From: Tipula vernalis | Lineage: Eukaryota; Arthropoda; Insecta; Diptera; Tipulidae | DNA: 64,000 nucleotides | Direction: 5' to 3' | NCBI GenBank assembly: GCA_958295665.1 | Contig: OY282560.1 | Coordinates: 192,946,061-193,010,060, forward strand | Shown here: piece by piece, positions 1 through 11,435 of the stretch | Position numbering within the stretch: position 1 is the stretch's first letter | Layout of the letters: each line of letters starts with the position of its first letter | Notes under the pieces: generated by a model | What the model was told of the DNA's origin: nothing | The model's database searches: none | Seen by the model: the letters and a program-made list of their open reading frames with translations, nothing else | Made by a program: the position numbers and the translations under genes

Positions 1-1200
1 TATTACTGCTAAAGTACATTATTATTATTTTATATTTGACTAAAATAATTTTCGAAAAAGCAAAAAGAAAAAAATTGAATAAGATAAAGTCAACTGCAAT
101 TGAGCACGAACCTGATATCACTTTAGTCGAGGCAAAGCAGCACAAAAAAAAAATATTCCAAAGATTTTTTTCTCTTCGTGTTTGAGTTATTTTTCCGGTT
201 TTTATTTTTTTTATGCTGGTTCGTGGTTGTTTAATGATGATGATGAGAATTTAGTTTGCTTTTATGGAAAATTTAATATTTTGGGTTTGGTTTCAAGTTT
301 TTGTGTTTCTTTTTGTTCGTTTGCTATATATGTACATACAAACATTTTGTTTTGATTAAATTTAGTTTTAGATTATTTTAGAGATATTATGGGGATGAAA
401 TAAAATTACTAAGCTGTTGGTATTTGTTTGTTGTTGCTTTTCTATATAAATGCATGGTAACATATTTTGCGGCTTAATGATGTATGTTTATAGAAGTGAA
501 ATGCTTAAAATAATCGAGTCATATTGCGATGGATGATCAAATAATATTTTGATAATAATTTATTTTTAATAAGTAAACTCCATGCATTCCAACTTTATTA
601 AGAATACATACTAAAAAAACACTTGCCAAGGTTATTTCTGAAATCCTGGAGTATTTAAGGGATATAAAAAAAAGGAATATAGAGTATTTCAAGGACATAA
701 AAAGGCCCTCAAATTTGAGGGAATTTTTTATTTTTGCCATATTTTTGAAATGGGGTTTAATTTAATTTAATTTCTACGCCATTTAGACATCGGGAGAAAT
801 TTTTGCAATAATAATTGTATTCTATTGGCAACATTTTGGGAGAAATCACAAAAAAAATTGTTTTTGGTCATCAAAATGAATATTTTGACACACCACCATT
901 AGAAAGCAAAACTAATAAGCTATCAACAAATTTAGTATTCGGGGTATCTTTATTTACTGTTACTACTAATTGCTTCATCAACCATGCAGACACAGATCAA
1001 AGAGGTTTTATCGATCTTATTGCATCTGCGGATAGTGCTACCCACAACATTTTCCTTCAAATATAACGATTCCTTATCTCTTAAAACAGATTTCATTATT
1101 TAATTTTTTTTTTTATAATTTTAAGTTTATTTAGATCGTAACTTGTATTTCATAAAATAATCGATTATACACTAGGGCTTCTTTCGGTATATGTGTTTGT
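1..1200. other. AT-rich sequence without recognised gene
   Basis: The stretch is AT-rich with poly-A/T runs and fly-like TATATGTACATACA words near 320-340. The longest open frames (67 codons minus at 537-740, 83 codons plus at 815-1066) show no motif I recognise and no codon-like composition, so I do not call them genes. It may be intronic or intergenic. Confidence 0.6.
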
Positions 1201-1221
1201 GGCTTTAATTTTAAACACAAG

Positions 1222-1380
1222 ATGGATGACCTGCAAACTATTCAAAATCGCGCCTTAAGAAACTTGTTTTGTTTGGACCCCGCCCGCACAAGTACTAAAC
1301 TCATATATGTGAAATATGAGCGGAACTGGTATAAAAATGCTTTATTTGTAGAAATAATTAAATTCTTTTCAACAAAAAAT
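1222..1380 (+). pseudogene. LINE reverse transcriptase C-terminal fragment
   Basis: Reading from 1222 gives a short peptide containing LQTIQNRALRNLF, then LDPARTSTKLIY and a Trp-Tyr pair. This is the pattern found downstream of the RT core in CR1/Jockey-type non-LTR retrotransposons, in the 'thumb' segment that ends IQNRALR. It would belong to a replicase that copies its own mRNA at a nicked target. Only about 50 codons remain; there is no RT catalytic box, endonuclease or tail, and the flanks are unrelated AT-rich DNA. I infer a dead, doubly truncated insertion. The clade cannot be fixed from so little sequence. Confidence 0.6.
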
Positions 1381-1639
1381 GTGATACTGACGATCTGAAC
1401 CAAATTTATTCTGGCATCATTGATTTTATATCTAAATTCCCAAAATATAAATCGTTTGTAGCTATTTGAAATTCCAAAATTCGAAAAGATTGTTGTGTAG
1501 TAAAAATATTTCGTTTGTAGTCATCAATTTTGAATAATTTTGTCGTTTATTGAAAAATTGTATGTTGTGTTTACAAGTTACGGTATGAAAAGAAATACCT
1601 TCAAATGTATATACAGTTTAAAGAAAAAATATGGAAATC

Positions 1640-2060
1640 CCTAAAAATCTCGCGGAGTTTGGTCGAAAAAATCATTACCATGGGTAAATCTTAGGTAATT
1701 TTCAGCAAATAATTCAATGGCCACCTACTCGTAGGATGTGACGTTTAATCTCATCTTCAAGGTCATTTTGAAGTAAATATCATTTTTTTAAATGCAAACT
1801 CCTATTTTTGACATAGGACTAGAAAGGAGTGGGAAATTTAAAATCCAAATATGTATGTTCCATGACCTCCCAAGGTCACCTGAAGGAAATTATAAAGCTT
1901 ATGATTTGCTATAAAAATGTACAAAAATTAATTTTAAAAATGAAGAATTTAGTTGGTCACATCCAAGGTCAAAATTTAATTGCTTGTTGAAAATTACCTA
2001 AGATTCAACTTGCAATTCAATTTTTTTTAGTTTCCAAATAACTCGGAGTTCGGGGAGTCC
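1640..2060. mobile_element. Palindromic MITE-like element
   Basis: Two arms face each other. Around 1690 the sequence CTTAGGTAATTTTCAGCAA is matched in inverted form near 2000 (TTGAAAATTACCTAAG), and GGAGTTTGG near 1658 is matched in inverted form near 2047. The arms also share an AAGGTCA word. There is no coding capacity. This fits a non-autonomous inverted-repeat element; exact ends and target duplication were not resolved. Confidence 0.5.
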
Positions 2061-2130
2061 CTTATGCGAATATATGTGAATAGTTCGTTCAACAAAGTCA
2101 AAAAAATTAAAAGAAAGTAAGTTAAAAGAA

Positions 2131-2730
2131 TTTTTCTCGAAACAGAGGATTTGGAATCCTGTTAATGACAGTTTTAGAATTAAAATTTTGATTATTTTCT
2201 ATTGGGGGCCCATTAACAAGCACTGCCAGAAATTTCGGCAAGGTTCGGCTATATAGGTCATATAAGCCGAGGTATAGGGCACATTATCTCAACGAAGTTT
2301 TTTTCGAAACGGAGGATTTGGAAACCTGTTAGTTACCGTTTTACAATTCAAATTTTGAGTATTTTCTATTGGGGGCCCTTTAACATGCACTCCCAGAGAT
2401 TTGGGCAAGGTTCGACTATATAGGACATATAAGCCAAGGTGTGGGGCACATTATTTAGAAGAAGTTTTTTCGAAACGGAGGATCTGGAATCCTGTTAATT
2501 ACAGTTTTACAATTAAAATTTTGAGTATTTTCTATTGAGGGCCCACTAACAAGCACTGCCAAAGATTTGGGCAAAGTTCGGCTATATAGGTCACATAAGC
2601 CAAGGTATAGCAGAAGTTTTTTTGAAATGGAGGATTTTGAATTTTCTTAATGGCAGTGTTCCACTTACAATGTTTTGTATTTACTTTTGATGGCCCATTA
2701 ACAAGCACTACCTGCAATTTGGGCAAGGTT
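2131..2730 (+). repeat. ~160-bp tandem repeat, four units
   Basis: The word TTTTCGAAACGGAGGATTT recurs, with changes, at about 2131, 2299, 2465 and 2615. Each copy is followed by a matching block with TTTTCTATTGGGGGCCCATT, a GGCAAGGTTCGGCTATATAGG box and AAGCCAAGGTATAGG. Unit length is about 166-168 bp for the first two and about 150 bp for the third. A fifth, inverted unit lies at 3222-3410, so the array has fold-back geometry. Confidence 0.8.
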
Positions 2731-2846
2731 AGTTGCAGACATTATTATGCAGTAAAATTTAACATCCAATCAATTATCCGTTCGTACAATGAAAAGAAAA
2801 AAAATACCGTTTGTCATCTTTTACACAATTTATTTTAAATGACAGA

Positions 2847-3215
2847 TGATTGATTGATTGATTGTTTGGAGTGTACGACCATGCCTAGACCTGTCTCCCG
2901 GATGACTCCGGCCCACATAACAATACCGAAGTATATGAAAGGAATGTTAATTTTATAGATTCGACCCGGTTACAGACGCCTATGTAGCCGATAGTTAGTA
3001 AAACTGTTAGTACAATTTATATGATAAATTAGTTAGTACAAGGCAACACCACTTAACTACGTGATTGGATGATTATTTTTCTCTGAAACCCTAGGCCGGT
3101 TACTCAGGAGCTCTAAATCTAAATCAGAACCGGTCATACAAATTTGTACTTACCGTAGCAAATGCTGATCGACGTTGTTGTTGAAGTTGTTGCGACTTTC
3201 CTTCATGTTTATATG
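2847..3215 (-). mobile_element. RTE-like LINE or SINE 3' tail
   Basis: On the minus strand this ends in CATGGTCGTACACTCCAAAC followed by four CAAT/AATC-type tetramers. The end at 22835-22870 (plus) is nearly the same: TTAGTCGTACACCCTGATC and then the same tetramers. A shared terminal box plus a short tandem tetramer tail is typical of RTE-clade LINEs and their SINEs. No reading frame is present. The fragment sits between the direct and inverted units of the 160-bp repeat, so it probably inserted into that element. Confidence 0.5.
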
Positions 3216-3221
3216 GGACCT

Positions 3222-3410
3222 TACCCCCAATAGAAAATACTCAAAATATTAATTGTAAAACAGTCATTAACAGGATTCTAAATCCTCCGTTTCGAAAAAC
3301 TTTTTTTGGATAATGTGCCCCATACCTTGGCTTTTATGACCTATATAGCCGAACCTTGCCCAAATCTTTAGCAGTGCTTGTTAATGGACCCCCAATAGAA
3401 TATATTGCGT
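3222..3410 (-). repeat. Inverted unit of the ~160-bp repeat
   Basis: This is the reverse complement of the units at 2131-2730. It starts CCCCCAATAGAAAATACTC, continues with AATCCTCCGTTTCGAAAAAC, and ends with CCAATAGAATATATTG. Together with the direct copies it forms a fold-back of about 1.3 kb. Confidence 0.75.
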
Positions 3411-3670
3411 ACCATTCAAATTGTAGGTTAGTTTCATCACGTCTATCCGCGAATTTACTCGTGAGGTGTTTTTTAATCTCTGTCCAACTAGAACTTTTCA
3501 TGTTATGGTTTATTAATGATTGACTCGCTTCTCCTGCTATTTTTTGTCTGATACTTTCTATTATTAATTTCTTTTAATTTGAAACAATGTCTTAAGGTTT
3601 GATCTACGCTCTCTATAAATCTATAATCGTCAGTCTTGCTGCCGTCATGTAAAAAGATCACTTACGTCAC
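3405..3670 (-). pseudogene. Gypsy-type Gag fragment
   Basis: On the minus strand two neighbouring frames give a Gag-like stretch: DDYRFIESVDQTLRHCFKL, then after a frameshift IRQKIAGEAS, then SSSWTEIKKHLTSKFADRRD and ETNLQF. The 'W-x-E-I-K-x-x-L-x-x-x-(F/Y)-A-D-x-R-D' pattern is that of the capsid region of Gypsy retrotransposons of the 17.6/297 type, where Gag assembles the cytoplasmic particle that carries the RNA. Only about 85 residues remain, with at least one frameshift. The downstream end abuts the inverted 160-bp unit, so that unit may have inserted in the gag gene. Confidence 0.6.
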
Positions 3671-3924
3671 TCCGCTTCAAAAAAAATGATTTTAAATTTT
3701 TAACATTATGATAGACTGAAATAATATTATAAAACAAAATACAATTTATGAATTGAACTTAATTATTTTTATTCCTTAAGTAATTTAACTTTGTACGTTG
3801 AATATTTAAATTTAAAGAAATTAGCAAAACTTATCGTAACTTAGAATAGGTGATGATAAATTTGAAAAACTGAAAATTATTCTGATTATATCATCAATAT
3901 ACTGCAAAATATAAATATGAATTT

Positions 3925-4340
3925 TGTCCGTTAAAACATTAAAGATTTAATCCGGGCAATGTGCCGCTCAACGTGAACCCTTGCTCTGGCAATTTTGTTG
4001 CTTCTTATGACATCCTCGTTTGTTATATTCTGAACCATAACCAATTCCAACGTTTAAGAGCTTGCCAGCAATCATAAAGCCTCTTGTCTACCATTGTTGC
4101 GTCACCCTTTTGAAGGTTTTTTAATATATCCGTGGAGTTAAAAATGACTTTATCCGAAGCTCTACCTGATGTCGCTGCGCTCACAAAATTAATTAGGCCG
4201 GATGGCGCCATACCAATCAATATATTTACTCTATGATAACCTTTATACTGGGAGAATAAACAGGTTCTACCAGTCAAGCATTAAAATGTTGCCGTTTTTA
4301 TTTCCGTGCAATCAAGGACCGTCATAAAACTCGCATCTGC
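3925..4340 (-). pseudogene. DDE_4-type transposase relic
   Basis: Reading minus from about 4335, one frame gives VLDCTEI (first catalytic Asp), then after a stop QYKGYHRVNILIGMAPSGLI, GRASDKVIFN and GDATMVDKRL (second Asp), and in a third frame VHVERHIARIKSL (catalytic Glu). This order of boxes is that of the DDE_Tnp_4 superfamily, seen in PIF/Harbinger-related and ISL2EU elements, whose transposase cuts and pastes the element in the nucleus. The copy is dead: at least two frame breaks, a stop after the first Asp, and no N-terminal DNA-binding domain. I could not find terminal repeats. Family assignment is good; the exact subfamily is uncertain. Confidence 0.75.
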
Positions 4341-4427
4341 CAAAATTTGGTTAAAATCTTTTAATATAAAACTTAATGTTTGGTTTCAATAAAATATGTT
4401 TTCGCCGTTTTTTCACGCTGTTAAAGT

Positions 4428-4830
4428 TAGCCGAAAGTTTCCAGCTGAAAGTAAAAAGTCGATAATGCAGATTATGTTATTGACATTCTAGCGAAAATAA
4501 AACTGCCTCTAGACTGTTAGGTCTGGAGATGGATTGCATTGATATGATTTGTAAATAGCTATCGCAGGAAAAAAATTCAATTCAAGTTTCCCGTGGGAAA
4601 TCTCGGAAAATTCGATTTTCCAAAAATTATTAGAAAATTAGTATAAATTTTCGGAAAATTTTCCGAGATTTCCCACGGAAAACTTGAACTGAATTTTTTT
4701 CCTGCGATAGCTATTGACAAGTCACATCAATGCAATCCATCTCCAGAAATAATACTCTAGAGGCTGATTTTATACAAATTTTCTAATGATCTTTGGAAAA
4801 TCGAATTTTCCGAGATTTCCTACAGGGATG
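4428..4830. repeat. Single copy of fold-back repeat family FB-145
   Basis: It begins with TTAGCCGAAAGTTTCCAGC, then carries two head-to-head units with the boxes TAGCTATCGCAGGAAAAAAA, CGTGGGAAATCTCGGAAAA and TCGATTTTCCAAAAAT, the second unit inverted. The centre of symmetry is near 4640. The same unit is amplified at 15721-17690. It is non-coding, and its right edge abuts the broken BEL element. Confidence 0.85.
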
Positions 4831-4859
4831 AATATTTCGATGCTAATTCATCGAACCAT

Positions 4860-6342
4860 GTAGTAGTGGCTGCAATTGTAAATGTGAATAACTTAGTGTT
4901 GGCTTCTTCGATCGTTCCATACTTAGTTTGTTGCTGAGGCCAGAATGCAGCAGATTGTTTGATCCAGCCAGGGCCGTTTCACCACAAATGATGTTCTTGC
5001 AACTCGCCAGGAAATAAACCTGAAGTTACGTGCTGCCAAAGCTTGCCTGATAATGAGGCTAGAATTTCAGCCTTCCACAAAAGTGTTCGACCGCCTAGGA
5101 TGACTGGCCAGCCAATCCAAAACTATTTGGGAGTACGTCCAAGCATGCGCTTCTGAGAGTTTTAATTGCGATTCGTTTTGAATTGAATTTAGCAAGCTTG
5201 TTAGTAGCACTGCAGCACAAAGTTCGAAATGCGGTAGAGACACCTGCTTAATAGGTTTTCGCTAAGATTAATTTTACTATTACTTCTCCTTTTGAAATTT
5301 CTACCCTTACGTAGACCACGGCTGCAAAGGCGTCTTGGTAGGCATCTGCGAATCCATGCAATTGCTTATTGTAGTTTATGGTTGTGCGAATGAACCTAGG
5401 TATAATAATCTGACTAACCTTTTCCAAATGAGTTCGTATTGTTTGCCATCCTTTCGATATTTCCTCAGAAAGCGGTTGATCCCAATCCAGATTAATCGCC
5501 CATAATTTTTGGATACAAATTTTGGTTTTTATATTGACGGGTGCTAGCTATTTTAACGGATCAAAAAACCGACTAGCTTCGGATACGACTACTCGTTTTG
5601 TAAAATGATCTTAACCTGGTAATTCGGAAGTGAACGTGAACTGATCTGTAGTGGGATTCCAATTAAAACCAAGCACCTTTAGAGATTCTATATCATTTTG
5701 GCTGTTCTCCTGTATGATTTTGATGCCCTTGTTTGTTTTATCATTAATGGTTTCTACAACATTATTTGTGTTGGACAACCATTTACGGAGATTGAACTCA
5801 TACTGCAACAATAATATGCCAACGGAATCTTTCAACTGCGTATCTTCAGCTTCAGTGCTGGCAGCAGTCATTAAGTCGTCAACATAGATAGCTTGCCTAA
5901 TGGCATTAGCGGCAATTGGAAAATATTGTTGGTTGTCATCGGCTATCTTCCTCAGGATTTTCGTAGGTAAAAATGACTGAGGAGTTAATCCATAGGTAAC
6001 CGTACTCAGCCGAAAATGACGTATTGGCTCAGATGGGTGATTATGCCAGACAATTTTTTTAAAAATTTAAGTCTTTGCCATCAGTTTTGATCTGGCGATA
6101 CATTTTTTCGACATCAGCCGTCACGACAAATTTATGCTCGCAAAACCCTTAAATGATTGCATGCAAAGCTGCTTGTACAGTTGGGCCAATAGCTAAACAG
6201 TCGTTCAAGGAAACTCCCGTTGACTGGCACGCTTGATAACTCCATGATGCGGCAAGTAGTATCCTGTGTGCACTTCGGATTGAGATACTTCTTCCATATG
6301 ATTAAGTCTCTGATAATCCAACATAAAATCTTGGTTCTGTTT
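4860..6342 (-). pseudogene. BEL/Pao RT and RNase H remnant
   Basis: Pieces in several frames follow the protease. Around 6100 is FVVTADVEKMYRQI (RT motif A, with the Asp). At 5871-5611 an open frame reads MTAASTEAEDTQLKDSVG, preceded in the same frame by IYVDD, the catalytic YVDD box. KVLGFNWNP follows. RNase H-like pieces continue to about 4860: LHGFADAYQDAFAAVVY, and further on FPGELQEHHLW. RT would copy the element RNA in the particle. The YVDD box is intact, but many stops and frameshifts and the missing integrase make it non-functional. Confidence 0.75.
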
Positions 6343-7242
6343 TTAGAAATCAGGATCCCGAGCAAATCGACGTTCAATACCTCTTAATCGTTGAACAGCA
6401 GATTTTATAGAATTTTCTGAAATTTGAGGTGATTTCTTAAAAGGCAAACTTACAATAAACCGGCCGTCTTGAGATTGTTTGATGTTTTCACAGAACTCTT
6501 TCTCACAAAATGCTTCTTCGGGTGACATCTTGGTTTCTAACCTTGGAATTGATTCTAATTCCCAAAATTTGCGTAACGAGCGATCCAAGTCAATATCAAC
6601 GTTATTATTGATTGCTACCATGGATACTAAATTATTATTATAAAACGGTTTGACCTTTCCAGAAACCACCCAACCTAAGGTTTTATGTAAGATTGGACCA
6701 TCTTCAGCCATTCTAATTTGGTCTTGTTCCAATAGCTTGAAAAAGTATTCTGCACCAATTAGAATATCTGTGTGGGCAGATTTGTAAAAATATGGGTCAG
6801 CTAAGTGCAGTTCGAGCCAATAGTTCATTTTGATATCTTTGATTGTTTGATGAGGCAAATCTGACGTTATTTTGGATAAAATTAGTGCATCTATCAAAAA
6901 TTCTAGATGCTGTTTCGGTCGAATGGAGACTGTAACCAAACCCTTTGTCGAACCGCCACTAGAACCTCTTAAACCAATAACAGACAATCTACCATTTCTC
7001 TTCTTTAAGCCGAGCCGCTGTACACATGATTCTGTAATAAAACTGGCTTGTGAGCCAGAATCCAATAAAGCACGACATAAAACTAATTTCCCCGAATAAT
7101 CCAATACATCAATTAATGCGGTTGGTAGTATAGAGTGCACGGCAATGCTTTGTGAATGATAATTGGAAGACACAGGTTCTGTCTTATTTGGTGGATTATT
7201 CTGAACTACCTTAGTCTCGTTATTTTCTGCCAAATGCAACAA
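6343..7242 (-). pseudogene. BEL/Pao aspartic protease and start of RT
   Basis: This is the longest open piece of BEL element 1 (299 codons). It contains the A17/DUF1758 protease signature around residues 57-75: CRALLDSGSQASFITE, with the catalytic Asp in DSG. HTDILIGAEYFF and LGWVVSGK follow, both fixed landmarks of BEL/Pao polyproteins. It ends in RT-linker sequence (VQRLRGIERRF). The protease would process the Gag-Pol precursor inside the virus-like particle. No start codon is expected because BEL pol is part of a Gag-Pol fusion; the frame joins the zinc-knuckle remnant upstream. A stop at 6343 breaks it from the remaining RT. Confidence 0.85.
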
Positions 7243-7319
7243 ACTATGATGTTTTTTTCTACAATGTAAGCAAAGACGATTGAAAGTGAATTTGAAAACT
7301 ACTGCGTGCCGACTACTTA

Positions 7320-9465
7320 AGCAATTAAAGCTAAATTATGTTCGAACATATTAGCTTTTGTATAATTAACACATGTGTCGTGTCGTGTAAAATCATAATC
7401 TTTGTTATCGATCATCTCGTCTAAAAATCTAATTAAAATTAAAGATAAGAATTCATCTACATTTGACATTTTGTTTACACGCATTGAAATTCAAGATTTT
7501 TGTTTACCAAGTTGCACAATTAAAGATAATTGATTTTTTACATATTTAATTAAATGAATAATTAATTTAGATACAACAAAGTAGATACCTGATTTATCAA
7601 TTCAATGTAAGCGAGGTAAGTTAAATTAGAGGGAAATAATGAAGTAATGCACACTTTTTTTCTTTTAGATTGACGGGATCAAACACTATTTCTCGGTGGA
7701 TGTATTATGATTACCTCTTTATTTTATTGGCTCAAAAACCAGAAAAAATCATTCTGAAACTTACTGTAGCTGCGAAACTTGACCTCTGTATTATGCAATT
7801 TTTTTTTTTTTTTTTAATAACAGCTAATAAATATCAATACATTTTTACTAATCCTAATCCATTAAAAAAAAATATTTTTGGTACAATGACTGAACAGTTT
7901 TACTTTTTAAATCGGCCACATGTTATCAAAAGCAATTTCATTGAACTACACTACTGTATTGTTCGCATGTAATAATACAAAAACACCATGACCACAATCC
8001 CAAAGCGAGTCAAAAATATTCGACTGAAATATGAAGCGAGTATACAATCATCATCAGTGTACACAATAAAACAAAATTATATACAACTTAAATTACCGTA
8101 AATGAATGAAAATTTGGTAGCCAAGGTAAACACAAAAAAAATAAATAAATAAAAAATATTAATCATTAAAATCTAATCAAATAAAAATTTTCCGTTTTAT
8201 TTTTTTGCTGTGTGTACAAGCGGAGAGAAAAGACATAATTTTCTAAGAAAATTTTCATTTCTGTATTTTCAATGACAAAATAAAAATAAACAAATGGAAA
8301 ACAAGAAAAATATTTAAACACTTTGTTGTTATATATTTTCCGTTTTTTTTTTATGTTCTATTTTCATTTTCAATTTTGTTGTTGTTATTATTATTGTTAT
8401 TTTTTTTTTATATATATATGTATGTACACATATTTATTTTCGTTTTCCTTTTTTGTTATGGAAAAATGGAAAATTATTACTTTTCAAAATATTATTTTAA
8501 CATTAAATTTCCATATTTTCATATAACAACTGTAAAATGAATATAACAAAAAAAAAAGAAAAAAAAAAAAAAAGGAGTCTACTGTATGTGTACCCACCCG
8601 CAATGTTAAACGAGCGGAATATATATCAGAATAAAAAAAAATAAAAAATTTTACCGAGTTTTTGTTGTATATACGTATATGTGCTCGTACATACATATAA
8701 CTATAAGTACATACATATACATACAATCTGGGGAGGTAAGCTTTTTCTGTATACATTTTTTATATTTATCCGAAACGAAATATACAAAAAAAATGGTATA
8801 TAATAAAAATACCCCACATAGGGAGCATAAACAATGGATTTATATACATATATAAGCCCCATTCACACACGACTTACACATTCGTATACCAACATTCGTA
8901 ACATATACCATACACCCCCACAAAGCAACAAAAAAAGTTTCGTGCACTCTATCCACAATATAGTCATATGGAATGATGTTTCATGAGGAAAGGTTGGTGG
9001 AAATTCGAATATTGACAATAATTTGTGCGCTTGCGTTTTGACCTCACACTTTCCTTTTATTATTATTATTTTTTTTTATACAATTTTGATTGTTGTTGTT
9101 GTTGTTAGGTTTAATTTTGACATTCTAGAACTTCTTGAAGTGTGAATATTTTCTGTTTCTATATTTTCAGTTTTTTTTTTGTTTTATTAATAAAAACGTG
9201 AGAATAAATTAGATATTGTGTTTACATCTTATATAATTCTCAATTTTCCGATAAAGAAATTTGAGAAGAATTTTTTCTTTCCTATTTTGAGTTTGGAATA
9301 TGAAGTTTTATATTTAATGATTTTTTTTTGTGTAGTTTAAAATGTTTTCGGTGAAACATTAATTTTAAATCATTTTATTACTTTATTCGCTTTTTATTTT
9401 ATAAAACGTAAACTTAACTTTTGAAGCCATAAGCTTAACGTAAATTTAGTATGCTGTTTTGAAAA
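7320..9465. other. AT-rich sequence without recognised gene
   Basis: This block is dominated by A/T runs, TATATATATGTATGTACACA-type words (8405-8440, 8665-8720) and short GTT repeats near 9090. A 100-codon open frame at 7670-7972 has no recognisable motif and contains a poly-Phe run from poly-T. It lies between two BEL remnants and looks like single-copy intronic or intergenic fly DNA. Confidence 0.6.
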
Positions 9466-9469
9466 AAAA

Positions 9470-11132
9470 CTAGTGACCTGCTGGGGGCCGACCAACGAGG
9501 AAATGTCCTGGCGTAAGTACGTCAGTTACATCATCGGTAGATATTGGAACAAGCGGCCGAGAATTCAAAACAGATTCGACCTGCTTAATCAGTGTGCTGA
9601 GCTCTTCATACGTCAGTTTGGTGTTTAGCGTTAAGCGGCTAAGATGATATTTTGCCGACTTAATGGCGGCCTCGTAGAGACCACCAAAGTGAGGTGAGCC
9701 CGGTAGAGCAAATGACCATTCAATTTTGTCGCTTTGACGCATGAGTTGAATTTCGAATTTGAGAGCGGAGCATTGAAGGAGTTCAAACAATTCATGTAGC
9801 TCGGTATTGGCACCGACGAAGTTGATGCCGTTGTCGGAGACGATTTTCTTCGGTAGACCCCGTTTAGCAATAAATCATGCCGTTGAAAGCGACGATGCGA
9901 GCTCCAAATGAACGGCCTTTGTGACAAAGCAAACAACGACAGCTAAGTAGGCCTTGATCGGTACTCGCCCGCGAATCGTGAAATGCACGTTAAATATAAC
10001 TCTTTCAAACGGAAGGTCCCTCATCTTTTGCCGCATTAACGTCGGTCTTGCTCGAGTGCAGCTCACGCATTTTTTACACAGTTCGAGCAAGGCGACGCCC
10101 ATTTATTGGCCAATAGTTACAGCGAACGGCAGCAAGGAGCCCTTGTGGAACGACGTGAAGGTGTGTTCTGTGAATAAATAAAAAAACTGCTTATGTAAAG
10201 AAATGATTCGGTGGAAGCAATGCCGGATGCTTTGATGTGTAAGACAACGGCGAGAATTTTAATCGGCCGCCAACATGAATGATTTTGTCATCACCCATGA
10301 TAATGACTTCAATTTCGGATCGCGAACGCTAAATGAAGGATTCTGAAGCCCTTAATATTCAGATGAATATGACGTAATTTGCACTAGTCGTATGACGGCT
10401 TGGAGCCTATCAGCGGCTTCAGCGGAAGTAAGCGGACCCGAGCGACGAGTAGCAGGATTTCTCGTATTATAAATAAAGCGCAAAACGTAACTTATAGTAT
10501 TTTGTATATTTAGTGAGAAATGATCCTCTTGCGTGTATACGAAGAAACATCTTTTTTATGTCTTCTAATTGCATGGATTGGTATTTCATCATGTTTGTAG
10601 AGCTAATCGCAATTAAAAATTGTGTAGGTTTTTTTTGTTCGGATAATTCAATTTCCTTCGATGTTACAAACGATTGGGACCAAGATTCGTCAGGTAATTG
10701 AAGAAACCGCGGACCGTTCCACTATAATTCAGAAATAATTAGTGGTTCTGGAAATAATCCACGCGAAATCAAATCGGCCGGATTGTGATTGGTACTGATA
10801 TGGCGCCAATTTTTTGTTGCAACTAAAGACTGAATGTTAGATACTCTGTTAGCAACGAAGGTTTTCCAACGATCAGACGATGCGTTTAGCCAGTGCAACA
10901 CAATCACGGAGTCAGTCCAGAAAAAATAGTCGTCTACTGAGAAGTTCAGATTAGGTTTGAGTTTTGCAACCAACTTCGACAACCACTGAGCAGCTAGAAG
11001 CTCAAGTCGAGGTAGAGTCGTTTGTTTAACGGGAGCGACTCTAGACTTTGAAACGACAACACCATATTGGTGGTGTAACTCGCACATAGACTGCAGCACC
11101 GTAACCTTTCTGGCTAGCGTCCGCAAAACCAT
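9470..11132 (-). pseudogene. BEL/Pao RNase H and integrase
   Basis: At 11132-10722 an open frame holds RNase H: RVAPVKQTTLPRLELLAAQW, FFWTDSVIVLHWL (the catalytic Asp) and NPADLISRGLFP. Further on, about 10300-10200 carries VGGRLKFSPLSYTSKHP, the conserved block before the integrase. At 10102-9470, in two overlapping frames, come CKKCVSCTRARP (zinc-binding Cys pair), AYLAVVVCFVTKAVHLELASSLST (first catalytic region), PHFGGLYEAAIKSAKYHL (catalytic Glu region) and LNSRPL, with LTPGHFLVGRP at the end. RNase H removes the RNA template and integrase inserts the cDNA. Several frame breaks make it inactive. Confidence 0.85.
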
Positions 11133-11435
11133 GTATTTGGATATTTTTCGTGTGTAGATCCATGGGCAGACTTTCGTCCCAATGTTGCTGCATAAACATC
11201 TTACCTAGTATGACTACCGGCGATATCAGACCAATAGGATCAACTATTTTGGCTATTTCAGAGATAATTGTGCGTTTTGTTATTTTCGGAGATTCCTTTC
11301 CAAGGTTGACATTAATACGAAACGTATCGGAATTGGAATGCCAATATAAACCCTATGTTTTTTATAAATTCATGATCGTATATTTGCACAAATTGTTCAC
11401 GGTCAACAACGGGAATATCGGCAAGTATAGAGGCT

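Larger units (their letters stand above)
4840..7320 (-). mobile_element. BEL/Pao retrotransposon 1, broken pol
   Basis: This is a minus-strand pol remnant with domains in BEL/Pao order: the end of a Gag zinc knuckle (LCLHCRKKHHSLLHLAEN, about 7230-7300), an A17-type protease, then RT and an RNase H region. There is no integrase and no recognisable LTR on either side. The left edge meets the fold-back repeat at about 4830. Frameshifts and stops occur throughout the RT and RNase H regions, so the element is dead. Confidence 0.8.

Noticed and set aside
815..1066. Possible small gene of 83 codons
   Set aside because: There is no recognisable domain, no promoter or splice context and no homology I recall; composition is not distinct from the surrounding AT-rich DNA.
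7670..7972. Possible gene of 100 codons
   Set aside because: It depends on a long poly-T (poly-Phe) stretch and lacks any known motif.
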